DNA of 64,000 nt from Variovorax sp. J22P240 (GTDB taxonomy: Bacteria; Pseudomonadota; Gammaproteobacteria; Burkholderiales; Burkholderiaceae_C): positions 248,001-312,000 of the forward strand of contig NZ_JASZYR010000003.1 in the NCBI RefSeq assembly GCF_030316855.1, written 5' to 3'. Positions 31,809 through 40,975 of the stretch are shown piece after piece. A program made the translations under genes and the position numbers. The notes below the pieces were generated by a model. It saw only the letters and a program-made list of their open reading frames with translations. It searched no databases and was not told the DNA's origin. Within the stretch, counting starts at the first letter, position 1. The number at the start of each line of letters is the position of its first letter.

Positions 31809-31906
31809 CAGGTACGGGACAAATAACGTCTGGAGGGGGAAGACGGCGCCAGGGGCCGGCAGGTTGCGAGGCTCCGCAGCAGGCGGATTTGTAGAATTGA
31901 TTATCC

Positions 31907-33001
31907 ATGACAGCCTCCCAGCCATCGGCCAGCGGCGCCGCGACACCTTTTCTTCCCCCGGCCTGGAGCGATCCGACCCGCGCCGAGGCGTTCAGCCAGT
32001 GGATGGAGCGCATTGCAGCCGCGCACCAACTGCTGCCGCATAGCGTTCGCCTCGCTTCTGCCGACGCGAGCTTCCGGCGCTATTTCCGCGTCGACACCAG
32101 CGACGGCGCGCGGACCCGCATCGTGATGGATGCCCCGCCCGCCCAGGAAAACAGCACCCCCTTCGTGCAGGTCGCGAAGCTGATGGCCGACGCCGGCGTG
32201 ATCGCGCCGCGAGTGCTCGAATGGGACGAGGCCAACGGCTTCCTGCTGCTGGACGATCTGGGCCTGCAGACCATGCTGGACGTGATCGATCCCGCCAGCC
32301 CCGAAACCGCACGGCCGTTCTACGCCCAGGCGATCGATGCATTGATCCTCTGGCAGAAGTCCTCGCGGCCCGAGGTGCTGCCGCCCTACGACCAGGCGCT
32401 GCTGGAGCGTGAACTTGCGTTGTTTCCGCAGTGGTACATCGAGCAGCACCGCGGCTTGCCCGTCGAGGGCAAGCTCAAGGAGCGCCTCGATCGCAGCTTC
32501 AGGCTGATTGTCGAGAACAACCTCGCCGCGCCGCGCGTCTACGTGCACCGCGACTTCATGCCGCGCAACCTGATGGTCACCGGCGGTCCTGCGCTGGGCG
32601 TGCTGGACTTTCAGGATGCCGTCCACGGCCCGATCACCTACGACATCGCGAGCCTGATGCGCGACGCCTTCCTGAGCTGGGACGAGGAATTCGTGCTCGA
32701 CATGACGGTGCGCTACTGGCAACAGGCCCGCAAGGCCGGCCTGCCGGTGGACGAGGACTTCGGCGCCTTCTACCGCGCGGTCGAATGGATGGGCCTGCAA
32801 CGCCACCTGAAGGTGGCCGGCATCTTCGCGCGACTCACGTTGCGTGACGGCAAACCGAAATACCTCGCCGACACGCCGCGCTTCATCGCCTACATCCGGG
32901 CGACGGCCAGCCGCTACACCGAACTCACCCCGCTGCTGCGGGTCATCGACGAGGTCGAAGGCACCCAACCCGTGACCGGGTTCGCCTACGGACGGGTGTG
33001 A
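31907..33001 (+). CDS. amgK: N-acetylmuramate/N-acetylglucosamine kinase (AmgK-type phosphotransferase)
   Basis: 364 residues of the aminoglycoside-phosphotransferase fold. YVHRDFMPRNLMV holds the catalytic Asp, and GVLDFQDAVHGPITYDIASL the Mg-binding DxD-type segment. The position divergent from lptD is the place where AmgK is found in pseudomonads, where it phosphorylates MurNAc at C1 for peptidoglycan recycling. MurU, the next enzyme, appears at 12741. The GTG of rsmE overlaps its stop. Confidence 0.85.
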   Translation: MTASQPSASGAATPFLPPAWSDPTRAEAFSQWMERIAAAHQLLPHSVRLASADASFRRYFRVDTSDGARTRIVMDAPPAQENSTPFVQVAKLMADAGVIAPRVLEWDEANGFLLLDDLGLQTMLDVIDPASPETARPFYAQAIDALILWQKSSRPEVLPPYDQALLERELALFPQWYIEQHRGLPVEGKLKERLDRSFRLIVENNLAAPRVYVHRDFMPRNLMVTGGPALGVLDFQDAVHGPITYDIASLMRDAFLSWDEEFVLDMTVRYWQQARKAGLPVDEDFGAFYRAVEWMGLQRHLKVAGIFARLTLRDGKPKYLADTPRFIAYIRATASRYTELTPLLRVIDEVEGTQPVTGFAYGRV

Positions 33002-33726
33002 CGGCGCGCTTTCACTGCGCAGTGGCGCTGACCGCGAACAGCGCGTTGACGCTGCCACCCGGCGCTGCGCGCCATGTGCAGGTGCTGCGAATGCAGCCGG
33101 GCGATGCGCTGATACTGTTCGACGGCAGCGGCGGCGAGTATGCAGCGACGGTCGAGCGCATGGGACGCAGCGAAGTCGCCGTGCAGGTCGGTGCACACAC
33201 CACCGTCGAACGTGAAGCGCCACGCGCCGTGCATCTCGCCGTCGGCATGCCTGCCAACGAGCGGATGGACTGGCTGGTCGAAAAGGCGACCGAACTCGGT
33301 GTGGCGAGCATCCAGCCACTCATGACCGCGCACGGCGTGTTGCGGCTCGCCGGCGAGCGCGCGGACAAGAAGCGCGCGCATTGGGAGGCCGTCGCCATTG
33401 CGGCCTGCGAACAATGCGGGCGCAATCGCGTGCCGGTGATCCATCCGGTGCAGTCGCTGGCCGGTTGGCTGGCGAAACCCGTCGTCGATGCGGAACGCTT
33501 CATCCTGAGCTTGGCCGATGGAACCCGGCCGGTGTCCGACATCGCCGACGGAGCATCGAGCGAGGCGCGCAACGCGTGGGTGCTGAGCGGGCCGGAAGGC
33601 GGCCTCAGCGCCGCCGAGGAGCAGGACGCGATCGCGCGCGATTTCGTGCCGCTCACGCTCGGCCCGCGGGTTCTGCGCGCCGAAACCGCGGCGCTGGCGG
33701 CGCTGGCGTTGCTCGCCGGCCAGTAA
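32998..33726 (+). CDS. rsmE: 16S rRNA (m3U1498) methyltransferase
   Basis: 242 residues of the SPOUT class. It begins with a PUA-like domain (ARHVQVLRMQPGDALILFDG) and ends in the trefoil knot (GPEGGLSAAEEQDA, then LTLGPRVLRAETAALAALAL), the AdoMet-binding site. The GTG start at 32998 overlaps the amgK TGA (GTGA), so translation is coupled. It methylates U1498 in the 30S decoding region. Confidence 0.94.
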   Translation: MTARFHCAVALTANSALTLPPGAARHVQVLRMQPGDALILFDGSGGEYAATVERMGRSEVAVQVGAHTTVEREAPRAVHLAVGMPANERMDWLVEKATELGVASIQPLMTAHGVLRLAGERADKKRAHWEAVAIAACEQCGRNRVPVIHPVQSLAGWLAKPVVDAERFILSLADGTRPVSDIADGASSEARNAWVLSGPEGGLSAAEEQDAIARDFVPLTLGPRVLRAETAALAALALLAGQ

Positions 33727-33788
33727 GCGCCGGTTCCTTCTTCCTTTCGCTCCCATCTTCCCCCTCATATTCATCAGTGCGCACCCTC

Positions 33789-35144
33789 ATGCCGTCTCGC
33801 TCCATCCCCTCGCGCGTCGCGCCCATCCTGCTCGCTGCGCTGTGTGCTGCGGGTGTCGCTCACGCCCAGGGATCCGCCGTCGCGCCGACCCCCACGCAGG
33901 TGAGACCGGCCGTCGATCACGCCTACACGCAACTCCTGGGCGCTCCCGGCATCAAGCAACTGCTCGATGCGGTGCAGGCCGATCACGAGCGCTCGATCGA
34001 GGACCTGAAGATGCTCACCGAGATCGAGGCACCGCCGTTCAAGGAGCAGAAGCGCGCCGAGGCCTTCCTCGCGCGCCTGAAGGCGCTGGGATTGACCGAT
34101 GCCCGGATCGACAGCGAAGGCAATGTGATCGGTCTGCGTAAGGGCACAGGCAACGGTCCGAAGCTGATGATCTCGGCCCACCTGGACACCGTGTTCCCGG
34201 CCGGCACCGACGTCAAGGTGAAGGAGCGTGACGGCAAGCTCTACGCGCCGGGCATTTCCGATGACACGCGCGGTCTCGCTGTGCTGTTGTCATGGCTCAA
34301 GGTGCTGAACGACAACAAGATCCAGACCGTGGGCGATCTGCTGTTCGTCGGCAATGTCGGCGAGGAAGAGCTGGGCAACCTGCGTGGCATGAAGGCGATC
34401 TTCCGCGACCATCTCGACATCGACGGCATGGTGGGCGTCGAACCGGCGGCCGAAGGCAATGTGACGGTGCTCGGCACCGCAAGCCATCGCTACGAGGTGA
34501 CCTTCAAAGGGCCGGGCGGCCACAGCTACGCGGCCTTCGGCCAGGTGCCCAGCGCCATCCACGGCATGGGCCGCGCGATCGCCAAGATCGCCGACATCAA
34601 GACGCCCAGCTTTCCGAAGACCACCTTCACCGTCGGCACGGTGGGCGGCGGCACTTCCGTCAACACCATTGCGCCGGATGCGCGCATGGCGGTCGACATT
34701 CGCTCGGACGACATGAACGCGCTGCTCGACACCGAAAAGAAGGTGCTGGCGGCGATCGACGAAGCGGTGGCGGAAGAGAACAAGCGCTGGAACGTCACGA
34801 CGCTGAGCGCCTCCAACAAGCTGATCGGCGACCGGCCGGGCGGACGCACCGGCTCGGATTCGGTGATCGTCGAGGCCGCCGTTCGATCGAACGCCGCCTT
34901 CGGTCACAAGACGCTGCTGTCCGGGGCGAGCACCGATGCGAACGTGCCGATGTCGCTCGGCATCCCCGCCATCATCATCGGTGGCGGCGGCAAGACGGGC
35001 GGCTTTCACGCACTCTCGGAATGGATCGACGTGACAGACGGGTGGAAGGGCGCGCAGAATGCCCTCGTGACCGTTCTCGGGCTGGTCGGCGTGCAGGGCG
35101 TGAGCGAGCCCTTGCTTGCGAAGCGCCCCCCGCGCCTGAAATAA
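33789..35144 (+). CDS. Exported M20-family metallopeptidase
   Basis: 451 residues with a signal peptide (APILLAALCAAGVAHAQG). Metal ligands of the M20 fold are visible: SAHLDTVF, PGISDDTRGL (bridging Asp), GEEELGN (catalytic and ligand Glu), GVEPA and GGFHALSEWID (ligand His). The dimerisation lid lies in between (GPGGHSYAAFGQVP). It probably hydrolyses small peptides or amides in the periplasm; the substrate is unknown. ATG 33789 is used, but a GTG four codons upstream is possible. Confidence 0.88.
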   Translation: MPSRSIPSRVAPILLAALCAAGVAHAQGSAVAPTPTQVRPAVDHAYTQLLGAPGIKQLLDAVQADHERSIEDLKMLTEIEAPPFKEQKRAEAFLARLKALGLTDARIDSEGNVIGLRKGTGNGPKLMISAHLDTVFPAGTDVKVKERDGKLYAPGISDDTRGLAVLLSWLKVLNDNKIQTVGDLLFVGNVGEEELGNLRGMKAIFRDHLDIDGMVGVEPAAEGNVTVLGTASHRYEVTFKGPGGHSYAAFGQVPSAIHGMGRAIAKIADIKTPSFPKTTFTVGTVGGGTSVNTIAPDARMAVDIRSDDMNALLDTEKKVLAAIDEAVAEENKRWNVTTLSASNKLIGDRPGGRTGSDSVIVEAAVRSNAAFGHKTLLSGASTDANVPMSLGIPAIIIGGGGKTGGFHALSEWIDVTDGWKGAQNALVTVLGLVGVQGVSEPLLAKRPPRLK

Positions 35145-35180
35145 AGTCGCACCCCAAATTACACGTTCAGGAGGCCCATC

Positions 35181-35660
35181 ATGGGATTGCTAGATTCAGT
35201 TCTCGGACAAGTGCTCGGCGGCACCCAGGCACAACCACAGGCTGGCGACGTCGGAAGCCTCGGCGGTCTTGGCGGCTTGCTTGGCAGCAATGGTGACCTC
35301 GGCGGTCTGGCCGGCGCGCTCGGCGGCCTGCTCGCCAACAACGGCGAACTCGGCGGACTAGGGGGCCTGGTCTCCAAGTTCAACCAGGCCGGCATGGGCG
35401 ACGTCATCGGCTCCTGGGTCGGCACGGGCGAGAACGCTCCCATCTCGGGCGGACAGTTGCAACAGGCGCTCGGCGGCGATGTCATCTCCGGCATTGCACA
35501 GAAGCTCGGTATCAACGCCACGACGCTGCTGCCCTTGCTGGCCACCATGCTGCCCACGCTGATTGACCAACTGACGCCGAAGGGTCAGGTGCCGGCGGAG
35601 GGGCTGGGCAATCAGGACGATCTGCTCTCATCGCTCAGCGGACTTCTGCAGAAGGGCTGA
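35181..35660 (+). CDS. YidB-family (DUF937) protein
   Basis: 159 residues. MGLLDSVLGQVLGG is the usual YidB start, a Gly/Leu-rich repeat region follows (LGGLGGLLGSNGDLGGLAG), and the conserved core is GMGDVIGSWVGTGENAPISG, then LGGDVISGIAQKLG and LLPLLATMLPTLIDQLTP. The AGGAGG site precedes the ATG. Function is unknown. A terminator follows. Confidence 0.88.
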   Translation: MGLLDSVLGQVLGGTQAQPQAGDVGSLGGLGGLLGSNGDLGGLAGALGGLLANNGELGGLGGLVSKFNQAGMGDVIGSWVGTGENAPISGGQLQQALGGDVISGIAQKLGINATTLLPLLATMLPTLIDQLTPKGQVPAEGLGNQDDLLSSLSGLLQKG

Positions 35661-35679
35661 CGCAGCCCGCTCCAGAATC

Positions 35680-35705
35680 ATGGCGCCTCCGGGCGCCATT
35701 TTTGT
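35680..35705 (+). terminator. Rho-independent terminator after the YidB-family gene
   Basis: Perfect stem ATGGCGCC (35680-35687) and GGCGCCAT (35692-35699) with a TCCG loop and a TTTTTG run. Confidence 0.88.
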
Positions 35706-35772
35706 TGGCGGCGGCGCTGGCACCCCCCGTGATAGAACCGGCGTCCACTCCCTGGCCATCACCTCCCGTCCT

Positions 35773-36945
35773 ATGAATCGCAATCTCTGGCTGCTCACGA
35801 TCTGCCAAGGCCTGTTCCTGACGAACAACGTCGCCTTCATCGCCATCAATGGCCTTGTCGGCCTGGCGCTGGCGCCGCGCGGCTGGATGGCGACCCTGCC
35901 CGTGATGGGATACGTGGTGGGCGGTGCGCTGGCCACCGGCCTCGTTGCGCGGACGCAGAAGCGCTTCGGGCGGCGACGCTCGTTCCAGATCGGGATCGCC
36001 GTGGCGCTGGGCTCGGCGCTGCTGTGCGCCCAGGCCGCGATCTGGAAGGACTTCTGGCTGCTCTGCTTCGCGACGGTGGTGGCGGGCTACTACAACGCCA
36101 ACGCCAGCCTCTATCGCTTTGCGGCGGCCGAACTCGCTGCGCCCGACTGGCGCGAGAAGGCGGTGTCGCTGGTGATGGCCGGTGGCCTGATCGGCGCGGT
36201 GGCGGGGCCGAATCTCGCCGCCGCCACCCGGACCTGGTTCTCGGTGCCTTTCGCGGGCGCCTATCTCGCGTTGGCCGCGGTCGCACTGCTGGCGATGGTG
36301 ATGATGCAGTTCATCGATTTTCCCGCGCCGCCGGCCAAGAGCAGTTCGACGGGAGGCCGATCGCTGCGCGAGATCGCGCGCCAGCCGGCGTTCATCGTCG
36401 CGGCCGTGTCGGGCGCGCTGGGGTTCGGCGTGATGAACCTGCTGATGGCGGCGACGCCGATTGCCATGCAGGTCTGCAGCCTGCCTTTCGAAGACATCGC
36501 GTTCGTTCTCGAATGGCACGTGATCGGCATGTTCGCCCCGGGCTTCTTCACCGGCCACCTGATCCGCCGCGTCGGCGTCCTGCCGGTGATGGGCGCAGGG
36601 CTGGCGCTCAATTTCGGCTGCATCGCCGTGGCGCTCTCGGGCGTGGACCTGCATCAGTTTCTGATCGCGCTGTTCATGCTGGGCGTCGGCTGGAACTTCC
36701 TGTTCACAGGCAGCACCACGCTCTCGCTCGCGACCTATGCGCCCGAGGAAAGAGATCGGGCCCAGGGCGCGCTCAACTTCTGTGTCTTCGCGACGCTGGC
36801 GGTGAGTTCGTTCGCTTCGGGCGTGCTGGTCACCACGCAGGGCTGGCGCCTGCTGAACTTCGGCTCCCTGGTGCCCGTGGTGCTGACGGGCATGGCTCTG
36901 CTGTGGCTCGCATACCGTCGGCGCACGGCGCCTGCAGCGGCCTAA
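35773..36945 (+). CDS. Major facilitator superfamily transporter
   Basis: 390 residues with about 12 hydrophobic helices, no extra domains, and the inter-helix ARTQKRFGRRRSF loop between helices 2 and 3. The start ATG at 35773 places the first helix (LWLLTICQGLFLTNNVAFIA) at the N-terminus. Drug or metabolite efflux is typical of this subgroup, but no substrate can be named. Its 3' end overlaps the convergent lipase gene by 4 bases. Confidence 0.88.
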   Translation: MNRNLWLLTICQGLFLTNNVAFIAINGLVGLALAPRGWMATLPVMGYVVGGALATGLVARTQKRFGRRRSFQIGIAVALGSALLCAQAAIWKDFWLLCFATVVAGYYNANASLYRFAAAELAAPDWREKAVSLVMAGGLIGAVAGPNLAAATRTWFSVPFAGAYLALAAVALLAMVMMQFIDFPAPPAKSSSTGGRSLREIARQPAFIVAAVSGALGFGVMNLLMAATPIAMQVCSLPFEDIAFVLEWHVIGMFAPGFFTGHLIRRVGVLPVMGAGLALNFGCIAVALSGVDLHQFLIALFMLGVGWNFLFTGSTTLSLATYAPEERDRAQGALNFCVFATLAVSSFASGVLVTTQGWRLLNFGSLVPVVLTGMALLWLAYRRRTAPAAA

Positions 36946-37778
36946 GGGGCGGGGAAGCGCTCGGCCAGCCAGCGCTGGAGCGTGTCGAAAACCGGAGCGG
37001 CATCGCTCTCGTTGAAGATCTCGTGATAGTGCGCCGGAAAGCAGATGGTGCTGAGCACCGATGCCGGCGCGGCGGTCGCGAAGGCGCGGCTTCCGTCAGG
37101 ACTGACGAGTCGATCGTCGCCGGCATAGATCAACAGCGTTGGCACATGCCACGTGGGTGCCGCGGCCAGCACGACGGCGCCTTCGTCGGCGAGAAAGCGC
37201 GCGAGCCGGGCGCCGATGCGGTCGTGGCACAGCGGATCATCGCGATAGACCGGCGCAACGGCGGGGTCGTGCGACAGGTACTTCAAGTCGAGTCCATTGC
37301 TCACACGCAGGTCGGGCGCCAGGCGTGACAGCGTCGCGATGAGAAAGCGCTGGAATCCGCTGAGGCCCGCATCCAGCGCAGGCGAAGAAAGCACCAGCGC
37401 ATCGACCGGGCGCACAGCGCGCGCAACGAAGCTCGCGGCGACCAGTCCGCCGAGGCTATGTCCCAGCAACACGAGCGGCAACCCTGGACAGGCCGCTCGC
37501 GTGTCATCGACGACGAGGGCGAGGTCATCGAGCAATCGATTCGCTGTAGGCAAGCCTCCGCGTGCACCGCTTGACGCGCCGTGTCCATGGTGATCGACCG
37601 CACGCACGGCGAATCCCCACGCATTGAGGTGTCCCGCGACATGCGCATAGCGTCCGGCGTGTTCGCCAAGGCCATGCACCAGCACAACGACCGCCTTGGC
37701 GCGGCCGTGTTCGAGCGGCCACTCGTGCAGCGCCAGCGTTTCACCGCCCGGCGCATGCAAGGTGTGGAGGGGCTTCAA
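36942..37778 (-). CDS. Alpha/beta-hydrolase, monoacylglycerol-lipase-like
   Basis: 278 residues of the serine aminopeptidase S33/monoacylglycerol lipase type. VVLVHGLGEHAGRY holds the oxyanion HG, LLGHSLGGLVAAS the nucleophile Ser, and LLIYAGDDRLVSPDGS the Asp; AHYHEIFNE holds the catalytic His. The start is a TTG that overlaps the stop of the upstream M20 gene (TTGA at 37775-37778). It probably cleaves lipid esters. Confidence 0.85.
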   Translation of the reverse strand: MKPLHTLHAPGGETLALHEWPLEHGRAKAVVVLVHGLGEHAGRYAHVAGHLNAWGFAVRAVDHHGHGASSGARGGLPTANRLLDDLALVVDDTRAACPGLPLVLLGHSLGGLVAASFVARAVRPVDALVLSSPALDAGLSGFQRFLIATLSRLAPDLRVSNGLDLKYLSHDPAVAPVYRDDPLCHDRIGARLARFLADEGAVVLAAAPTWHVPTLLIYAGDDRLVSPDGSRAFATAAPASVLSTICFPAHYHEIFNESDAAPVFDTLQRWLAERFPAP

Positions 37779-39268
37779 GCCGCGCTGGCGCGTGCGACCG
37801 GCAATGCGGCAATCACCTCGGCCACTGCCGCCGTGAGCTTCTTCGCATAGGGCACATGCAGAAATTCATTGGGGCCGTGGGCATTGCTCTTCGGCCCCAG
37901 CACGCCGCACACCATCATCTGGGCCTTCGGAAAGCCGACGCTCAGCATGTTCATGAGCGGGATCGTGCCGCCTTGCCCGATGTAGCCGCAGTCCGCGCCG
38001 AAGTGCGCGCGCGAGGCGGCATTGAGCGCGCTTTCGAACCACGGCGCCGTGTCGGGTGCGTTCCATCCAGTAGCTCCGCCACCGCTTTCGAAAGTGACCT
38101 TCGCCTGGTAGGGTGCGTTGTCTTCGAGCAATGTCTTGAGCTGCTGCACCGCCTGGTCGGCCTCGACCAGCGGCGGCAGGCGCAGGGAGAGCTTGAAGGC
38201 GGTGTAGGGGCGCAGCACATTGCCTGCGTCTTTCAGTGCGGGGAATCCTTCGGCGCCGGTGACCGAGAGCGTCGGCTTCCAGGTGCGATTGATCAGGGCG
38301 TCCACGGGATCGGTGGTGGTCGGCAGCGCGAAGGTCGTCGACCCGCCGCAATCGAAGTGCGCCCACGGGAAGCGCTTGTAGACCTCTTCGCCCAGGATCG
38401 CGGCCGTCGCCTTCGCCTGCGCCAGTCGTTCGGCGGGCACGGCGCAGTGGAAGCTCTCGGGCAGCAGGCGGCCGGTCTTGCTGTCTTCGAGGCGGTCGAG
38501 CACCTGCCGCATGATGCGGAAGCTCGACGGCACGAGCCCGGACGCGTCGCCCGAGTGCACGCCTTCGGTCAGGACCTCGACCTTGAGCGTGCCGCTGGCC
38601 ATGCCGCGCAGCGAAGTGGTAAGCCACAGCTGGTCGTAGTTGCCCGCGCCCGAATCCAGGCAGATGACCAGCGACACGTCACCCAGGCGCGGGCGCAGTG
38701 CATCCACGTAAGGCAGCAGGTCGTAGGAGCCGGATTCCTCGCAGGTCTCGATCAGGCCCACGATGCGCGGATGCGCCGCACCCTGGGCCTTGAGCGCCTT
38801 CAGCGCGGCGACGCTCGCGTACACGGCATAGCCATCGTCGGCACCGCCGCGTCCGTAGAGCAGGCCGTTCTCGTACTTGGGCGTCCATGGGCCCAGATCG
38901 TTGCGCCAGCCGGTGAATTCGGGCTGCTTGTCGAGGTGGCCGTACATCAGCACGGTTTCCTTCATGTCGGTGCCGGTGGCCGCGACTTCGAAGAAAAGCA
39001 CGGGGGTGCGGCCTTCGAGGCGCACGATCTCCAGCTTCAGGCCTTCGACCTTCTGCGCCTCGACCCAGGCCGCGGCATTGCGCAGCACCGTCTCGAGGTA
39101 GCCGTTCTGCGCCCAATCCTTGTCGAAGCCCGGCGACTTCGCGGGGATCGCGATGTAGTCGGTGAGTTGCTTGACGATGTCGTTGTCCCACTGGGTCGAC
39201 ACATCGGACAGCGCACGCCCGGCGTCGAGCAGACCGGCAGGCATTTCGCGGTGGAGGGGGGCGTTCAT
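37775..39268 (-). CDS. M20-family metallopeptidase (carnosinase/ArgE-like)
   Basis: 497 residues, cytosolic (no signal). Ligands: LMYGHLDKQPEF, LYGRGGADDGYAVYA (bridging Asp), ETCEESGSYDL (Glu pair), ICLDSGAGNYDQ (Asp) and AHGPNEFLHVPYAK (His). The long lid domain is as in dipeptidases of the CNDP class. Substrates are likely di- or short peptides. It is translationally coupled to the lipase gene downstream. It is a different subfamily from the exported M20 enzyme at 33789. Confidence 0.9.
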   Translation of the reverse strand: MNAPLHREMPAGLLDAGRALSDVSTQWDNDIVKQLTDYIAIPAKSPGFDKDWAQNGYLETVLRNAAAWVEAQKVEGLKLEIVRLEGRTPVLFFEVAATGTDMKETVLMYGHLDKQPEFTGWRNDLGPWTPKYENGLLYGRGGADDGYAVYASVAALKALKAQGAAHPRIVGLIETCEESGSYDLLPYVDALRPRLGDVSLVICLDSGAGNYDQLWLTTSLRGMASGTLKVEVLTEGVHSGDASGLVPSSFRIMRQVLDRLEDSKTGRLLPESFHCAVPAERLAQAKATAAILGEEVYKRFPWAHFDCGGSTTFALPTTTDPVDALINRTWKPTLSVTGAEGFPALKDAGNVLRPYTAFKLSLRLPPLVEADQAVQQLKTLLEDNAPYQAKVTFESGGGATGWNAPDTAPWFESALNAASRAHFGADCGYIGQGGTIPLMNMLSVGFPKAQMMVCGVLGPKSNAHGPNEFLHVPYAKKLTAAVAEVIAALPVARASAA

Positions 39269-39448
39269 GGAGTTCTCCGCGGGGTTGGGGGAACGATGTT
39301 AGTACGTGCCGGCGGATCATGCCCGGAGATGACATGCGGGCGGTGAATGCGATAAAAGGCGTGCTTCGCCAACGCTGCCGAGAGACGCCATGAATGCGCA
39401 CCACACCGACGTTTCGAGCTTCACCTCGCTCGTGGCGGGAGGCCGGTC

Positions 39449-40255
39449 ATGAGCGGCGCGAGCGAACGCATCCGGGTCGGCGTCGGCGGCTGGACCTACG
39501 AACCCTGGCGCAACACCTTCTATCCGGCCGGCTTGCCGCATGCGCAGGAGTTGAACTACGCGAGCCGGCAGCTCACGGCCATCGAAGTCAACGGCACGTA
39601 CTACAGCACTTTCAAGCCGACGACCTTCCAGAAGTGGCGGGACGAAACGCCCGATGGCTTCGTGTTCTCACTAAAGGCATCACGCTTCGCGACGAACCGA
39701 AAGCTGCTTGCCACGGCTGGCGATTCGATCAAGCGTTTCGTCGACAGTGGCATCGGCGAGCTTGGCGAGAAGCTGGGCCCGATCGTGTGGCAGTTCATGC
39801 CGACCAAGGCCTTCGATGCGGAGGATCTGGCGGGCTTTCTCGAACTGCTGCCAAGAAAGGAAGGCAGCCGCGAGCTGCGTCACGTGCTGGATGTTCGACA
39901 CGACAGTTTCCGGACGCCGGAATACCTCGCGCTCGCGCGCAAGCACGCCGTGGCGACGGTCTTCACCGACTCGGAGAAGTTTCCGTCGTTCGCGGATCTG
40001 ACTGGCGAGTTCGTCTATGCACGCCTGATGAACAGCGACGCGAAGTTCGAGAACGGGTATGCGCCCAAGGCGCTGGACGCGTGGGCGGAGGCCGCGAAGA
40101 CATGGGCGAAGGGCGGCACGCCCGCCGCGCTGCCGCACGTGGAGGACGGCAAGGCGCCTGCATCGCGGGCCCGAGACGTCTTCGTCTACTTCATCAATGG
40201 CGCAAAAGAAAAGGCACCGGCGGCTGCCGGTGCCTTGATCAAGCGCCTGGAGTGA
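39449..40255 (+). CDS. DUF72 (YecE-like) TIM-barrel protein
   Basis: 268 residues beginning IRVGVGGWTYEPWRNTFYP, the YecE signature, with FVFSLKASRF and VFVYFINGAKEKAP further on. The fold is a TIM barrel; no activity is established. The 3' end of the coding sequence contains a hairpin that serves as terminator for the opposite bactofilin gene. Confidence 0.9.
   Translation: MSGASERIRVGVGGWTYEPWRNTFYPAGLPHAQELNYASRQLTAIEVNGTYYSTFKPTTFQKWRDETPDGFVFSLKASRFATNRKLLATAGDSIKRFVDSGIGELGEKLGPIVWQFMPTKAFDAEDLAGFLELLPRKEGSRELRHVLDVRHDSFRTPEYLALARKHAVATVFTDSEKFPSFADLTGEFVYARLMNSDAKFENGYAPKALDAWAEAAKTWAKGGTPAALPHVEDGKAPASRARDVFVYFINGAKEKAPAAAGALIKRLE
40204..40236 (-). terminator. Terminator of the bactofilin gene, inside the DUF72 coding region
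   Basis: Perfect 10-bp stem AAGGCACCGG (40211-40220) and CCGGTGCCTT (40227-40236). In the leftward sense it is followed by a T-rich tract (complement of 40204-40212). It lies wholly within the codons of the convergent DUF72 gene. Confidence 0.75.
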
Positions 40256-40261
40256 GCAGCG

Positions 40262-40807
40262 TCAGGCAGCTGCTTGCAGGGCCGAGGGCGTGGTCGTAGC
40301 TGCAGGCTTGCTGCTGGCAGAGGCGGCGCCGAAGCTGATTTCGCCGGACAGTTGGCCGCCCTCTTCGACAACGATCTTGCCGTAGCGGATCTTGCCGGTG
40401 ACCTTGCCGGTGGAATGAATCACGAGCTTTTCGCGAACGGTGAGATTGCCGTCGAACAGACCGCGGATCTCTGCGATGTCGATCTCCGCAGAGCCCTTGA
40501 AGGCACCTTGCTCGGCGATCTGCATGACGCGCGAGTCCATTGTCGCTTCCACAAGGCCTTCAACGACGAGTGTGTCGCAATCGGTGATCTCGACGCCCTT
40601 CAGCTTGATGTTCGGGCCGACGGTGAGCTTGCTGCCGCCTTCCTTGGCAACGCTGGCGACTGCATTGGCGGCTTGGGTCGTGAGAGTGGAAGGACTGACG
40701 GGAGTGCCCGAGAGATTGGTACCGGAACCCATCAATGGCGCGGGACGGGAGGTGAGATTGTCGGCTTCGCGATCACGTTTGCCGAAGAAGGGGGACTGTG
40801 TGGCCAA
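40262..40807 (-). CDS. Bactofilin-family cytoskeletal protein
   Basis: 181 residues with a central DUF583 right-handed beta-helix (LTVGPNIKLKGVEITDCDTL, then IRGLFDGNLTVREKLVI and VTGKIRYGKIVVEEGGQL) between unstructured Ser/Ala/Pro-rich ends. Bactofilins polymerise without nucleotide and scaffold cell-wall or polar structures. The start is a TTG at 40807, seven bases after GAGGAG; no ATG fits. The leader holds an inverted repeat CGTAAG-6-CTTACG (40832-40849) and another (AAAGTT-G-AACTTT) at 40905-40917. Confidence 0.9.
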   Translation of the reverse strand: MATQSPFFGKRDREADNLTSRPAPLMGSGTNLSGTPVSPSTLTTQAANAVASVAKEGGSKLTVGPNIKLKGVEITDCDTLVVEGLVEATMDSRVMQIAEQGAFKGSAEIDIAEIRGLFDGNLTVREKLVIHSTGKVTGKIRYGKIVVEEGGQLSGEISFGAASASSKPAATTTPSALQAAA

Positions 40808-40975
40808 TGGGGAACTCCTCAAAACGCGTATCGTAAGAAGGCCCTTACGGCTCGCGGCACTTCATTGCGCAAGAGGCGTAACTGAATAAATCGTGATTGA
40901 TTGCAAAGTTGAACTTTTGTGCTCCCTATTGAAAGTATTCGGTCTCGCGTCGAGAAAAAATGCTGCGGCGGCGCA

